A stretch of DNA of 64,000 nucleotides from an uncultured Nitrosomonas sp. Lineage in GTDB: Bacteria; Pseudomonadota; Gammaproteobacteria; Burkholderiales; Nitrosomonadaceae. Shown one piece after another: positions 44,301 to 52,548 of the stretch; within the stretch, counting starts at the first letter, position 1; each line of letters opens with the position of its first letter. The position numbers and the translations under genes were made by a program. The DNA lies in NCBI GenBank assembly GCA_949281375.1, contig CASDLT010000026.1, positions 124,001 to 188,000 of the forward strand, written 5' to 3'. The notes beneath the pieces are model-generated. The model was not told the DNA's origin. It did not search any database and saw only the letters and a program-made list of their open reading frames with translations.

Positions 44301-44447
44301 TTGTATGATTCACATTGTTATCACTGAACCCGCAGATTATGTTTCTAGTTAAGTCGGTACGATAGGGAATTTGAACTATACGTTGGACACAAGAGTCTTA
44401 ATTTTGTCCAGAATAAGTTGTATTAATTAAAACGGAGATCGTAATAA

Positions 44448-45119
44448 ATGAATCAAAATTATTCGACAGTAATGCGCAGCGCGTCTTCTGCAGTATTAAC
44501 CAATAAAGTATTACGCAATACTTATTTGCTGTTGTCATTGACACTATTGTTCAGTGGCTTAACGGCAGCATTATCCATGTTTTTGAATATGCCTCCGATG
44601 ACTTATTTGATTTCAGTCATCGGAGGAATGGTAATTGCGATGTTCGTATTACCGCGATTTGCAAATTCGACGGCCGGGATAGGTATTGTTTTTTTAATCA
44701 CTGGCTTGCTCGGATTTGGATTGGGGCCGATTTTAACGATGTATGCGTCTTTGCCGAATGGAAATAATATCATTACGATATCACTGGCAGGGACGGGTGT
44801 CATTTTTATGGGATTGTCTGTATACGCGCTTGTTACACGAAAGGACTTCAGTTTTTTGGGTGGCTTTTTGATGATTGGTTTTCTGTTGATTTTGCTAGCT
44901 GCACTAGCCAATATATTTTTACAGATACCGGCAATGTCATTAATGATTTCAGCAGCAGTCATTTTGACCATGAGCGGATTTATTTTGTACGATACAAGTA
45001 GAATCATTCATGGCGGTGAAACAAATTATGTATTGGCAACAATTGGTTTGTATATGACAATTTTCAATATTTTTATTAGCTTGCTACAAATTCTAGGCAT
45101 CATGAGTAATGATGATTAG
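44448..45119 (+). CDS. yccA: Bax inhibitor-1/YccA family membrane protein
   Basis: 223 residues with seven hydrophobic helices. The final helices hold the conserved Asp region ILYDTSRIIHGGETNYVLATIGLYMTIFNIFISLLQILG, a reliable BI-1/UPF0005 signature. In E. coli, YccA interacts with and modulates the FtsH protease; the family also has pH-gated calcium-leak members. ACGGAGAT precedes the ATG. It is monocistronic by appearance, ending in a strong terminator. Confidence 0.93.
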   Translation: MNQNYSTVMRSASSAVLTNKVLRNTYLLLSLTLLFSGLTAALSMFLNMPPMTYLISVIGGMVIAMFVLPRFANSTAGIGIVFLITGLLGFGLGPILTMYASLPNGNNIITISLAGTGVIFMGLSVYALVTRKDFSFLGGFLMIGFLLILLAALANIFLQIPAMSLMISAAVILTMSGFILYDTSRIIHGGETNYVLATIGLYMTIFNIFISLLQILGIMSNDD

Positions 45120-45137
45120 TTAATTCGGTGTTTGAAT

Positions 45138-45172
45138 AACAAACCCCCGGCATGACCGGGGGTTTGTTTTTA
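45138..45172 (+). terminator. rho-independent terminator after yccA
   Basis: AACAAACCCCCGG (45138-45150) and CCGGGGGTTTGTT (45156-45168) form a perfect 13-bp stem with loop CATGA, followed by TTTT. Among the strongest terminators in the window. Confidence 0.92.
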
Positions 45173-45185
45173 TAAAGAGAATAAA

Positions 45186-45365
45186 ATGGATTGGATGCAA
45201 ATTTTTTCTGCCTTGGCCCTAGTGATATTTATCGTAGTTTTGTTTCCTAGAACACGAGAAATGTTAAATCACAGTCCAAAGGCCACTATAGTGGATTGGT
45301 TAAGTTTTGCTATTCCTATTGTTGTTGTTTTTCTATTCATTGTGCTTCTGATTAAATTGGTGTGA
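45186..45365 (+). CDS. small two-helix membrane protein (59 aa)
   Basis: Short ORF starting MDWMQIFSALALVIFIVVLF and ending FLFIVLLIKLV. Two hydrophobic helices (about 5-20 and 40-58) flank a charged loop (PRTREMLNHSPKATIVDW). AAAGAGA lies before the ATG. It starts 17 bases after the yccA terminator stem and has its own terminator downstream, so it is expressed by read-through or from a promoter inside the hairpin region. Codon use and the clean helix-loop-helix layout argue that it is real. Function unknown. Confidence 0.6.
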   Translation: MDWMQIFSALALVIFIVVLFPRTREMLNHSPKATIVDWLSFAIPIVVVFLFIVLLIKLV

Positions 45366-45405
45366 TGGATGAGTATGAAATCCTGCATAAAAGAGTGAAA
45401 CTGAA

Positions 45406-45456
45406 CTCTCTATTTTTGAGATCAAATCTCTCAAAAATGGGGAGAAAATTTTTTTT
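45406..45456 (+). terminator. rho-independent terminator
   Basis: ATTTTTGAGA (45412-45421) pairs exactly with TCTCAAAAAT (45429-45438). The stem extends outward by about six more pairs (CTCTCT with GGGGAG, two wobbles) and is followed by AAAA and an eight-base T-run (45449-45456). Confidence 0.8.
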
Positions 45457-45537
45457 ATAAGGAAATTTTTGGAATCGCATCCAAGCAATACCATTTTATA
45501 AGCAGGGTAATATTGCTATAAGAATCATGAATTTTCC

Positions 45538-45566
45538 TTGTTTGAGTAAGAGTGACATGCTAGAAT
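45538..45566 (+). promoter_or_regulatory. candidate promoter of the cox operon
   Basis: TTGTTT (45538-45543), exactly 17 bases, then TAGAAT (45561-45566). Both hexamers deviate moderately from consensus. It lies between the upstream terminator and coxB, where a promoter is required. Confidence 0.4.
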
Positions 45567-45800
45567 TTCCGCTCGATTAATTAGCATGTAGAAGATCTCT
45601 ATAACTAATAAAATCTAAGTTGCGGATAATAAGGAAATTCGGCCAAGGAAATTTAATTATCGTCAATCATGGTATGGTTTCACCAAAACTGGATTTTGAC
45701 GTATGACTTCCGTAAGCTGGCTGAACTTGGATAAACGTTCAGGTTTTTAGCGTTAGTCGTACCTGAAATCTGTAAAATTAGTAATCATGTGGGGGGAAAT

Positions 45801-46619
45801 ATGAGAAGTAAATCAGTAGCAACCCTGGCGGGGGTATCCGCTCTTGCTTTGTACTCAAGCATTGCGTTAGGGTCTAAATATAATTTACCAGAACCGCAGA
45901 GTGTTATAGCAAAAGATATTTATGATCAGCATATACTGCTTATGTGGATTTGCCTGGTGATATTTATAGGTGTTTTTGGCGTCATGTTTTATTCGGTGCT
46001 GAAACATCGTAAGTCATTAGGTTACAAAGCAGCGAATTTTCATCATAGTACGGCCGTTGAGATAATCTGGACTGTTATACCTTGTATTATTCTTGTTGTG
46101 ATGGCATATCCAGCTACAAAAACAGTCATAGCAATGAAGGATACGTCGAGCCCTGATATGACTATTAAAGCTACAGGATATCAATGGATGTGGGGTTATG
46201 ATTATCTTCAGGGCGAAGGTGAAGGTATCAGCTTCTATAGCAAATTATCAACACCTAGAGCTCAGGTTGAAAATAAAGCGCCTAAAGGAGAAAACTATTT
46301 ATTAGAAGTGGACAATCGCGTGGTTGTGCCAGTCGGTAAAAAAGTGCGCATTATTTTAACTGCCAATGACGTAATCCATGCTTGGTGGATTCCAGCCCTA
46401 GGAATTAAACAGGATGCTGTTCCGGGTTTTATTCGTGACACATGGTTTACAGCAGATAAGCCTGGAGTTTATCGTGGGCAATGTGCCGAGTTATGTGGTA
46501 AAGATCACGGATTCATGCCGATTGTGGTGGAAGTGATGGAAGCGGGTGAGTATAGCAAATGGGTAGCTCAGCAAAGCTCATCTGCTGTTAAAACATCAAT
46601 GCATGTAGAAAACAAGTAA
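45801..46619 (+). CDS. coxB: cytochrome c oxidase subunit II
   Basis: 272 residues: signal/anchor, two membrane helices (about 45-67 and 87-107), and a periplasmic cupredoxin domain. The binuclear CuA ligands are present: H193 (VIHAWW), C228, C232, H236 and M239 (CAELCGKDHGFM). The aromatic electron-entry patch GYQWMWGYDY is at 126-135. No C-terminal cytochrome c domain is fused. The ATG at 45801 follows GGGGGGAA; an upstream in-frame GTG would lie inside this ribosome-binding site. First gene of coxB-coxA-ctaG-coxC. Confidence 0.96.
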   Translation: MRSKSVATLAGVSALALYSSIALGSKYNLPEPQSVIAKDIYDQHILLMWICLVIFIGVFGVMFYSVLKHRKSLGYKAANFHHSTAVEIIWTVIPCIILVVMAYPATKTVIAMKDTSSPDMTIKATGYQWMWGYDYLQGEGEGISFYSKLSTPRAQVENKAPKGENYLLEVDNRVVVPVGKKVRIILTANDVIHAWWIPALGIKQDAVPGFIRDTWFTADKPGVYRGQCAELCGKDHGFMPIVVEVMEAGEYSKWVAQQSSSAVKTSMHVENK

Positions 46620-46631
46620 AAGGAGATAAAT

Positions 46632-48218
46632 ATGGCAGCAGTACATGGTGACGCACACGGTCACGAACATGACGACCATCATCCAAGCGGAATAATGCGC
46701 TGGATTACAACGACCAATCACAAAGACATTGGCACGATGTATTTGTGGTTCAGTTTTACGATGTTTCTTACTGGCGGAACATTGGCATTGGGTATCCGTG
46801 CTGAATTGTTTCAACCAGGAATTCAAATTCTTCAACCAGAATTATTTAATCAGTTTACAACGCTTCATGGCCTGATTATGGTTTTTGGTGCCATTATGCC
46901 CGCTTTTGTGGGTTTTGCTAACTGGCAGGTACCCTTGATGATTGGTGCGCCAGATATGGCGTTTGCTAGAATGAATAACTGGAGTTTCTGGTTGTTGATT
47001 CCTGCAGCAACATTGCTGGTGAGCTCATTTTTTGTGCCTGGTGGTGCAGCTGCGGGTGGATGGACGTTTTATCCTCCATTATCTACCCAGGGTGGACTGG
47101 GCGTGGATTTAATGATTTTTGCTGTTCATATTTTGGGGGCTTCCTCAATCATGGGCTCGATTAATATCATTACTACCATTTTAAATATGCGTGCCCCTGG
47201 CATGACATTGATGAAAATGCCAATGTTTGTCTGGACCTGGTTAATTACTGCGTATTTGCTTGTACTGGTGATGCCAGTTTTAGCGGGCGTTGTAACTATG
47301 CTGCTTACAGATCGTCACTTTGGTACAAGTTTTTTTAATGCTGCAGGCGGTGGTGACCCAGTTATGTTCCAGCATATTTTCTGGTTCTTCGGACATCCAG
47401 AGGTTTACATCATGATTTTGCCTTCCTTTGGTATCGTATCTGAAGTGATCCCAACTTTCTCGCGCAAACCATTATTCGGTTATTCTTCAATGGTTTATGC
47501 AACAGCATCTATTGCAATTCTTTCTTGCGTAGTATGGGCTCATCACATGTTTACAGCAGGTATGCCTACAGTTGGGCAGTTGTTTTTCATGTATGCCACA
47601 ATGTTGATTGCTGTGCCTACTGGTGTGAAAGTATTTAACTGGACTGCCACGATGTGGCGCGGTTCCATGTCGTTTGAAACACCGATGTTATTTTCAATCG
47701 GATTTATCTTTTTGTTTGTAATCGGTGGGTTCAGCGGTGTGATTTGCGCAATTGTTCCAATTGATATTCAAGTTCAAGATACCTATTACGTTATTGCACA
47801 TTTTCACTATGTGCTGGTTTCTGGTTCGCTGTTTGCATTGTTTGCCGGAGCGTACTACTGGATTCCAAAATGGACAGGGCGTATGTACAATGAAACCTTG
47901 GGTAAATGGCACTTCTGGTTGTCCATGTTCTTCTTTAACCTGACCTTCTTTGTGCAACATTTCTTAGGGTTGGCAGGGATGCCACGTAGAATCCCAGACT
48001 ACAATCTTCAATTTGCTGACTTCAATATGATTTCAAGCATTGGAGCGTTTGGATTTGGACTGTCGCAGATTCTTTTCCTTTACATTATGATTAGTACTAT
48101 TCGTAGTGGAGAAAAAGCGCCTCAAAAACCTTGGGATGGTGCAACAACATTGGAATGGACGCATTTGCCCACTCCTGCACCGTATCATAGCTTCGAAAAA
48201 CCACCTGTTGTGAATTAA
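46632..48218 (+). CDS. coxA: cytochrome c oxidase subunit I
   Basis: 528 residues, twelve membrane helices. The heme a ligand is His79 (TLHGLIMVFG). CuB ligands are His255 (GHPEVY, with Tyr259 cross-link partner) and His304/His305. HFHYVLVSG holds the heme a3 and second heme a ligands. These motifs place it in the A-type proton-pumping class of heme-copper oxidases. The N-terminus is His-rich (six His in residues 5-17), a possible copper-handling tail seen in other betaproteobacteria. AAAGGAG precedes the ATG. Confidence 0.97.
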   Translation: MAAVHGDAHGHEHDDHHPSGIMRWITTTNHKDIGTMYLWFSFTMFLTGGTLALGIRAELFQPGIQILQPELFNQFTTLHGLIMVFGAIMPAFVGFANWQVPLMIGAPDMAFARMNNWSFWLLIPAATLLVSSFFVPGGAAAGGWTFYPPLSTQGGLGVDLMIFAVHILGASSIMGSINIITTILNMRAPGMTLMKMPMFVWTWLITAYLLVLVMPVLAGVVTMLLTDRHFGTSFFNAAGGGDPVMFQHIFWFFGHPEVYIMILPSFGIVSEVIPTFSRKPLFGYSSMVYATASIAILSCVVWAHHMFTAGMPTVGQLFFMYATMLIAVPTGVKVFNWTATMWRGSMSFETPMLFSIGFIFLFVIGGFSGVICAIVPIDIQVQDTYYVIAHFHYVLVSGSLFALFAGAYYWIPKWTGRMYNETLGKWHFWLSMFFFNLTFFVQHFLGLAGMPRRIPDYNLQFADFNMISSIGAFGFGLSQILFLYIMISTIRSGEKAPQKPWDGATTLEWTHLPTPAPYHSFEKPPVVN

Positions 48219-48231
48219 TAAAGAAAAGCAT

Positions 48232-48342
48232 ATGTCACAGGAAACAGATTCAAATATCAAGCGTAAGAAATATAGAACAGCGATATTTCTTTTGATTACG
48301 GTTTTAGGACTTTATTTGGCAGTTATTATAAAAGAATGGTAA
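48232..48342 (+). CDS. cytochrome oxidase small assembly protein (36 aa)
   Basis: Short ORF beginning MSQETDSNIKRKKYRTAIFL and ending in LYLAVIIKEW: a basic N-terminus and one membrane helix. Proteins of this size and shape stand between coxA and ctaG in many betaproteobacteria under this name. It overlaps the ctaG start by seven bases. The ribosome-binding site is weak (AAAGAAAAG). Its mechanistic role is not known. Confidence 0.75.
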   Translation: MSQETDSNIKRKKYRTAIFLLITVLGLYLAVIIKEW

Positions 48343-48884
48343 AAAATGCTTCATCAAGTGCAAATGTTTTAATGAGAAATAAATTGCTCATTTTTACATT
48401 AATCATGTTTGTTTTTGGATTTGCGCTCGTGCCATTCTATGAAAAGTTTTGCGAAGTAACTGGCATAAATAATCTTCTAAAACCGGATGTATTAGTAAAA
48501 GACAACAAAGTGGATGAAGAGCGTTGGATTACAGTGGAGTTTGATGCAAATACTCGAGGATTACCTTGGAGTTTTAAGCCATTGCAAACCAGCGCTCGAA
48601 TTCATCCGGGTGAATCTGTCAATGTGATGTATGAAATTACAAATAATTCAGAACGGGAAATTAATGGTCAAGCAATACCTAGTTATAGTCCTCGTTTTCT
48701 GGATAAGCATTTGAAGAAATTTGAATGCTTTTGCTTTACAAAACAGGTATTGAAACCAAATGAAACTCGACAAATGCCGGTGCAATTCGTGATCGAACCT
48801 GGATTGCCGATTGATGTACAAACAGTAACAATTTCATACACTTTTTTTGAACTTCCAGAAGGTAATGTTCCTGTTAAGAAGTGA
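48336..48884 (+). CDS. ctaG: cytochrome c oxidase assembly protein CtaG (Cox11)
   Basis: Delivers copper to the CuB site of subunit I. 182 residues: one N-terminal membrane helix (about 15-35), a conserved Cys39 (FYEKFCEVTG), and a periplasmic immunoglobulin-like domain with the copper-binding CFCF motif (C131, C133). Its ATG overlaps the preceding small gene; a second ATG at 48372 gives MRNKLLIF and is also possible. Confidence 0.95.
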   Translation: MVKNASSSANVLMRNKLLIFTLIMFVFGFALVPFYEKFCEVTGINNLLKPDVLVKDNKVDEERWITVEFDANTRGLPWSFKPLQTSARIHPGESVNVMYEITNNSEREINGQAIPSYSPRFLDKHLKKFECFCFTKQVLKPNETRQMPVQFVIEPGLPIDVQTVTISYTFFELPEGNVPVKK

Positions 48885-48903
48885 GAACATAAAGGGGAAA
48901 AAA

Positions 48904-49104
48904 ATTACTGACGAGCAAAATAAAGCTACCGTTTGGCAAATTGCTAAAGCTGTCATGTTTGCCTTTGCGGGGATACGCAAAAAAAGTGATCTCGAAAGCG
49001 ATGCAGCTTCGTTAAAACCAGCTCAAGTTATCATTGGAGGAATTATCGGAGCAATAATATTTGTACTTGGCATAATGTTAGTAGTTCGTTTGGTGGTGGG
49101 TTAG
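48904..49104 (+). CDS. DUF2970 small membrane protein (putative AUU start)
   Basis: 66 residues when read from ATT 48904: TDEQNKATVWQIAKAVMFAFAGIRKK, then a single membrane helix (about 41-64). The DUF2970 family occurs between ctaG and coxC in betaproteobacterial cox operons; function unknown. No ATG/GTG/TTG begins the conserved part. The nearest, ATG 48865, overlaps ctaG and adds an untypical 13-residue head. ATT has AAAGGGG six bases upstream, an ideal ribosome-binding site, so AUU initiation is the simplest reading. Confidence 0.75.
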   Translation: MTDEQNKATVWQIAKAVMFAFAGIRKKSDLESDAASLKPAQVIIGGIIGAIIFVLGIMLVVRLVVG

Positions 49105-49138
49105 AATCAAATAAATCAATAAGTAGGAGGAGAAAAGA

Positions 49139-49996
49139 ATGAGTCAAGAATCAGGACATTATTACGTCCCAGCTCCGTCAATGTATCCAATTATTGGATC
49201 TACGGCCATTTTGTTCATGGGATCAGGCGCGGCACTGACGATGAACAAAATTGAACTGGGTTACGGGTTGTTAGCAGTTGGTTTTTCTATCTTGATATAT
49301 ATGCTGTTTGGATGGTTTGGAACCGTAGCACGGGAAAGCGAAAGTGGTAAATATGGAGTTCAAGTTGATCGTTCTTTCCGTTGGGGAATGAGTTGGTTTA
49401 TTTTTACTGAAGTTATGTTCTTCTGTGCATTTTTTGGTGCATTGTATTACATGCGAAATTTGTCTATACCTTGGTTAATTGAAGAAAGCACGGTATTGGG
49501 CAATAGTTTCTGGTCTGCCTATGATGGCAAATGGCCGACAGCTGGACCAGGAACTCATGACCCATTTACGCCAATGGGCGCATGGGGACTGCCCGCTTTT
49601 AATACGTTCTTATTGCTGACTTCAGGCGTTACAATCACCATAGCGCACTGGAGATTAAAAGAAAACAGACGTGATGGTTTAAAATTATGGTTGTTAGCAA
49701 CCATATTTCTTGGAGCATTGTTTATTGCCTGCCAAGCATATGAATATGTGCATGCTTATAATGATCTTAATTTAAAACTTACAACGGGTGCATATGGTTC
49801 AACGTTCTTCATGTTGACTGGTTTTCATGGCTTTCATGTGACCATTGGAACAATTATGCTGATCGTTATCTACTTCCGTAGCGTAGCGGGACACTTTACT
49901 CCAGAACATCATTTTGGTTTTGAAGGTGTGGCATGGTATTGGCACTTTGTTGACGTGGTATGGTTAGGATTGTTCGTGTTTGTATACTTAATGTAA
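49139..49996 (+). CDS. coxC: cytochrome c oxidase subunit III
   Basis: 285 residues with seven membrane helices. Signatures: SFRWGMSWFIFTEVMFFCAFFGALYY, LTSGVTITIAHW, GFHGFHVTIGTIML, and EGVAWYWHFVDVVWLGLFVFVYL at the C-terminus. TAGGAGGAG precedes the ATG. Last structural oxidase gene; a hairpin closes the transcript. Confidence 0.97.
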   Translation: MSQESGHYYVPAPSMYPIIGSTAILFMGSGAALTMNKIELGYGLLAVGFSILIYMLFGWFGTVARESESGKYGVQVDRSFRWGMSWFIFTEVMFFCAFFGALYYMRNLSIPWLIEESTVLGNSFWSAYDGKWPTAGPGTHDPFTPMGAWGLPAFNTFLLLTSGVTITIAHWRLKENRRDGLKLWLLATIFLGALFIACQAYEYVHAYNDLNLKLTTGAYGSTFFMLTGFHGFHVTIGTIMLIVIYFRSVAGHFTPEHHFGFEGVAWYWHFVDVVWLGLFVFVYLM

Positions 49997-50024
49997 GTAA
50001 TACATAACAATTTTAAAAATACAC

Positions 50025-50070
50025 AATGTGCATTATGAATAGGCTTAAATAAATTCATAATGCACATTTT
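50025..50070 (+). terminator. terminator-like hairpin after coxC
   Basis: AATGTGCATTATGAAT (50025-50040) and ATTCATAATGCACATT (50053-50068) form a perfect 16-bp stem with a 12-base loop, followed by a short T-run. It lies 28 bases after coxC. Confidence 0.75.
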
Positions 50071-50196
50071 AGTTGTAATAAATTTAGGTATTCACGCGAT
50101 TCAATATCAAATTGTTAATCGCAATTGGATATAGATTGAGAATTTTCCGAGCACCTTCGAATTGCAGTTAATATTAGTAGTCATTTTGTATTAGTT

Positions 50197-50925
50197 ATGA
50201 TTGTCTTTGGATATCGTTTCAAACCTCAATTGTGGGCAATCATAATCTCTGCGATTTTTGTCTTAATCTTTGTTGAACTGGGGAAATGGCAATTATCTCG
50301 TGCGGAGGAGAAGGATACGCAGTACAAACGATTAGAGGAGTATGCCAGACATCCTGCCATTGCATTACCAAAATCGTTAGTAAAATTAGAAGATTTTCAA
50401 TTTCGAGAGGTTGAAATAGAAGGTGAATACCTTGCCGAACAAACGATATTAATAGATAACAAAACCTATAAAGGTCGCGCTGGTTATCATGTCATAACAC
50501 CTCTGAAAATTTTGAATAGCGGATTTAGTGTCGCAATTAATAGAGGATGGGTAGCAACTGGTCATAACAGAGAAATTCTGCCAGATATACCTGAAATGAA
50601 AGGAATGATAAAAGTTACTGGTGTAGTAGCATCGCCAGAAGTAAGAACGCTAGAATTATCAGATTCAATCAATCATGGCAAGGTTTGGGACAAACTCGAT
50701 TTGCGAAGCTATGAAAAGATTATAGGCGTTGATCTGCAGCCAATTCTGATTCTGCAGAAAGATAAATTTAACGACGGATTGGTTAGAGATTGGGAAAAAA
50801 ACGACTCGGGATCGTCGAAAAATTATGGTTACGCCATGCAATGGTTTTCATTGGCCATAACAACAATAATTATTTTTTTAGTATTGAATGTCAAACGAAC
50901 AAATTCAAAAAACAAATCGGCGTAA
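50197..50925 (+). CDS. SURF1 family cytochrome oxidase biogenesis protein
   Basis: 242 residues with the SURF1 layout: N-terminal helix (LWAIIISAIFVLIFVELGKWQLSRAEEK), a periplasmic domain with EGEYLAEQTILIDNKTYKGRAGYHVITPL and INRGWVA, and a C-terminal helix (YGYAMQWFSLAITTIIIFLVL). SURF1 aids heme a insertion into subunit I. It overlaps the next gene by 38 bases, so both are co-translated. Confidence 0.92.
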   Translation: MIVFGYRFKPQLWAIIISAIFVLIFVELGKWQLSRAEEKDTQYKRLEEYARHPAIALPKSLVKLEDFQFREVEIEGEYLAEQTILIDNKTYKGRAGYHVITPLKILNSGFSVAINRGWVATGHNREILPDIPEMKGMIKVTGVVASPEVRTLELSDSINHGKVWDKLDLRSYEKIIGVDLQPILILQKDKFNDGLVRDWEKNDSGSSKNYGYAMQWFSLAITTIIIFLVLNVKRTNSKNKSA

Positions 50926-51469
50926 ATTTTTGCTATTACTAGCCTTGATGTGCGCACCAGTTGTTATTTCGTATGCTTTGTATTTTTTTGATTACCGACC
51001 AGAAAGCAAGCACTATGGTGATTTATTGTCGATCGTGAAGGTAACAGGTAAAGGCACAAGCATTACAGATAATACAATTCTTAGAATGAAAGATTTGCAT
51101 GGCAAATGGGTATTGGTAACGGTAGATTCTGGTCGATGCGATGAATCATGTAAGGAAAAATTATATTTCATGCGACAAGTTCGACTGGTGCAAGGAAAAG
51201 AAAAGCACCGCATCGAACGGCTATGGTTGATCAATGATGATATTGAACCGGACCCAGAGCTAGTAAAGGAGCACGAAGGGGCTTACATAGTCCGCGATAG
51301 AGATAGCGAAATCATAAATTTGTTTGAAACAGCGGATGTTCGCAATAAGCATATATATCTGCTTGATCCAATTGGTAATTTAATGATGCGTTTTCCTGAA
51401 AAAATAGATGGAAAAAAGATGGGTAATGACATCAAAAGACTTTTACATGTTTCTCAAATAGAACATTAG
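50888..51469 (+). CDS. Sco-like cytochrome oxidase-associated membrane protein
   Basis: 193 residues: basic N-terminus, one membrane helix (about 12-29), and a thioredoxin-like periplasmic domain (GKWVLVTVDSGRCDESCKEKLYFMRQVR) holding a CxxxC pair like that of Sco copper chaperones. Homologues sit next to surf1 in betaproteobacterial cox loci. A separate canonical Sco gene is not in the window, so this protein may serve CuA assembly; that is inference. Confidence 0.8.
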   Translation: MSNEQIQKTNRRKFLLLLALMCAPVVISYALYFFDYRPESKHYGDLLSIVKVTGKGTSITDNTILRMKDLHGKWVLVTVDSGRCDESCKEKLYFMRQVRLVQGKEKHRIERLWLINDDIEPDPELVKEHEGAYIVRDRDSEIINLFETADVRNKHIYLLDPIGNLMMRFPEKIDGKKMGNDIKRLLHVSQIEH

Positions 51470-51514
51470 CGCGGAATAATTTAATTATACGAATGTATAG
51501 AGGAGATTAGTAAA

Positions 51515-52408
51515 ATGGCAACAAGCATGATGTGGCATGAAACTGCATCGCGTATCAATCAATTCTACCGATTGACTAAGCCGCGGGTTGTATCGCTAAT
51601 TGTATTTACCGCAGTAATTGGTATGTTTTTGGCAGTTCCAGGCGCAGTACCACTGGACACTCTAATTTCTGCAACCGTGGGAATCGCCTTAGTTGCCGGA
51701 GCGGCGGCAGCATTGAATTGCCTTGTAGAGCAGAAAATGGACGCAGTGATGGCTAGAACCAAAGGCAGACCATTGCCACAAGGTAAAGTTAGCGTACCTG
51801 AGACGTTGTTTTTTTTGAGCCTAGTTGGCGGCTTAGGATTATTCATCCTCTATCATTGGACGAATGAACTGACAATGTGGTTAACCCTCGGAACATTTGT
51901 CGGGTACGCCATTATTTACACCGTTATTCTTAAGCCTCTAACGCCACAAAATATTGTAATCGGTGGAGCTTCTGGCGCTATGCCGCCAGTGCTGGGTTGG
52001 ACAGCTGTGACCGGTGAAATCGCTAGTGATGCATTACTTTTGTTTTTGATTATTTTTGCATGGACACCGCCACATTTCTGGGCATTGGCCTTATATCGTA
52101 AAAAAGAATATGCATCGATTGGAATGCCTATGTTGCCTGTCACTCATGGCGATCAATTCACTAAATTGCAGGTATTGCTATATACCGTCATATTATGCGT
52201 CGTAACAACAATGCCTTATGTAACACAAATGGGTGGATTAATCTATTTAGCCAGTTCTTTAATACTTAATGGTATTTTTATGTTTTACGCGATCGCGATC
52301 TATCGTAATTACAGCGATCAACTTGCGAGAGAAGCTTTTCGATATTCGATTCTCTATCTTGCATTGTTATTTGTGGCGCTACTTGTAGATCATTATTTCT
52401 TTTTCTAA
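51515..52408 (+). CDS. ctaB: protoheme IX farnesyltransferase (heme O synthase)
   Basis: Converts heme B to heme O. 297 residues, nine hydrophobic helices, UbiA fold. The prenyl-diphosphate site is [21 protein letters not shown]; a second block, [21 protein letters not shown], is typical. TAGAGGAGATTAG precedes the ATG. The heme A synthase gene ctaA, usually between the Sco-like gene and ctaB, is missing: only 45 bases separate them. Confidence 0.96.
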   Translation: MATSMMWHETASRINQFYRLTKPRVVSLIVFTAVIGMFLAVPGAVPLDTLISATVGIALVAGAAAALNCLVEQKMDAVMARTKGRPLPQGKVSVPETLFFLSLVGGLGLFILYHWTNELTMWLTLGTFVGYAIIYTVILKPLTPQNIVIGGASGAMPPVLGWTAVTGEIASDALLLFLIIFAWTPPHFWALALYRKKEYASIGMPMLPVTHGDQFTKLQVLLYTVILCVVTTMPYVTQMGGLIYLASSLILNGIFMFYAIAIYRNYSDQLAREAFRYSILYLALLFVALLVDHYFFF

Positions 52409-52429
52409 ACTACATCCACTAGAGACCTA

Positions 52430-52482
52430 TTCGTTGTGCTTAGTTATTCTTTTATCAATTAGAAGATTGCAAGCACAACGAA
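52430..52482. terminator. inverted repeat between convergent ctaB and FAD-oxidase genes
   Basis: TTCGTTGTGCTT (52430-52441) and AAGCACAACGAA (52471-52482) are perfectly complementary across a 29-base spacer that can itself fold weakly. A bidirectional transcription end is plausible from position; T-runs are poor. Confidence 0.4.
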
Positions 52483-52548
52483 ACCGAGGAGAGAGCGTAT
52501 AAATACAGATACAGCATTTTTATTGTAGAATTTTCCTAGTCCAGGTTT

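Larger units (their letters stand above)
45366..45800. other. intergenic region upstream of the cytochrome oxidase operon
   Basis: 435 bases without a credible gene. It contains the terminator of the small membrane protein (45406-45456), a candidate promoter (45538-45566) and, before coxB, the ribosome-binding GGGGGGAA. The roughly 230-base distance from promoter to coxB implies a long untranslated leader, with no further structure recognised. Confidence 0.55.
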
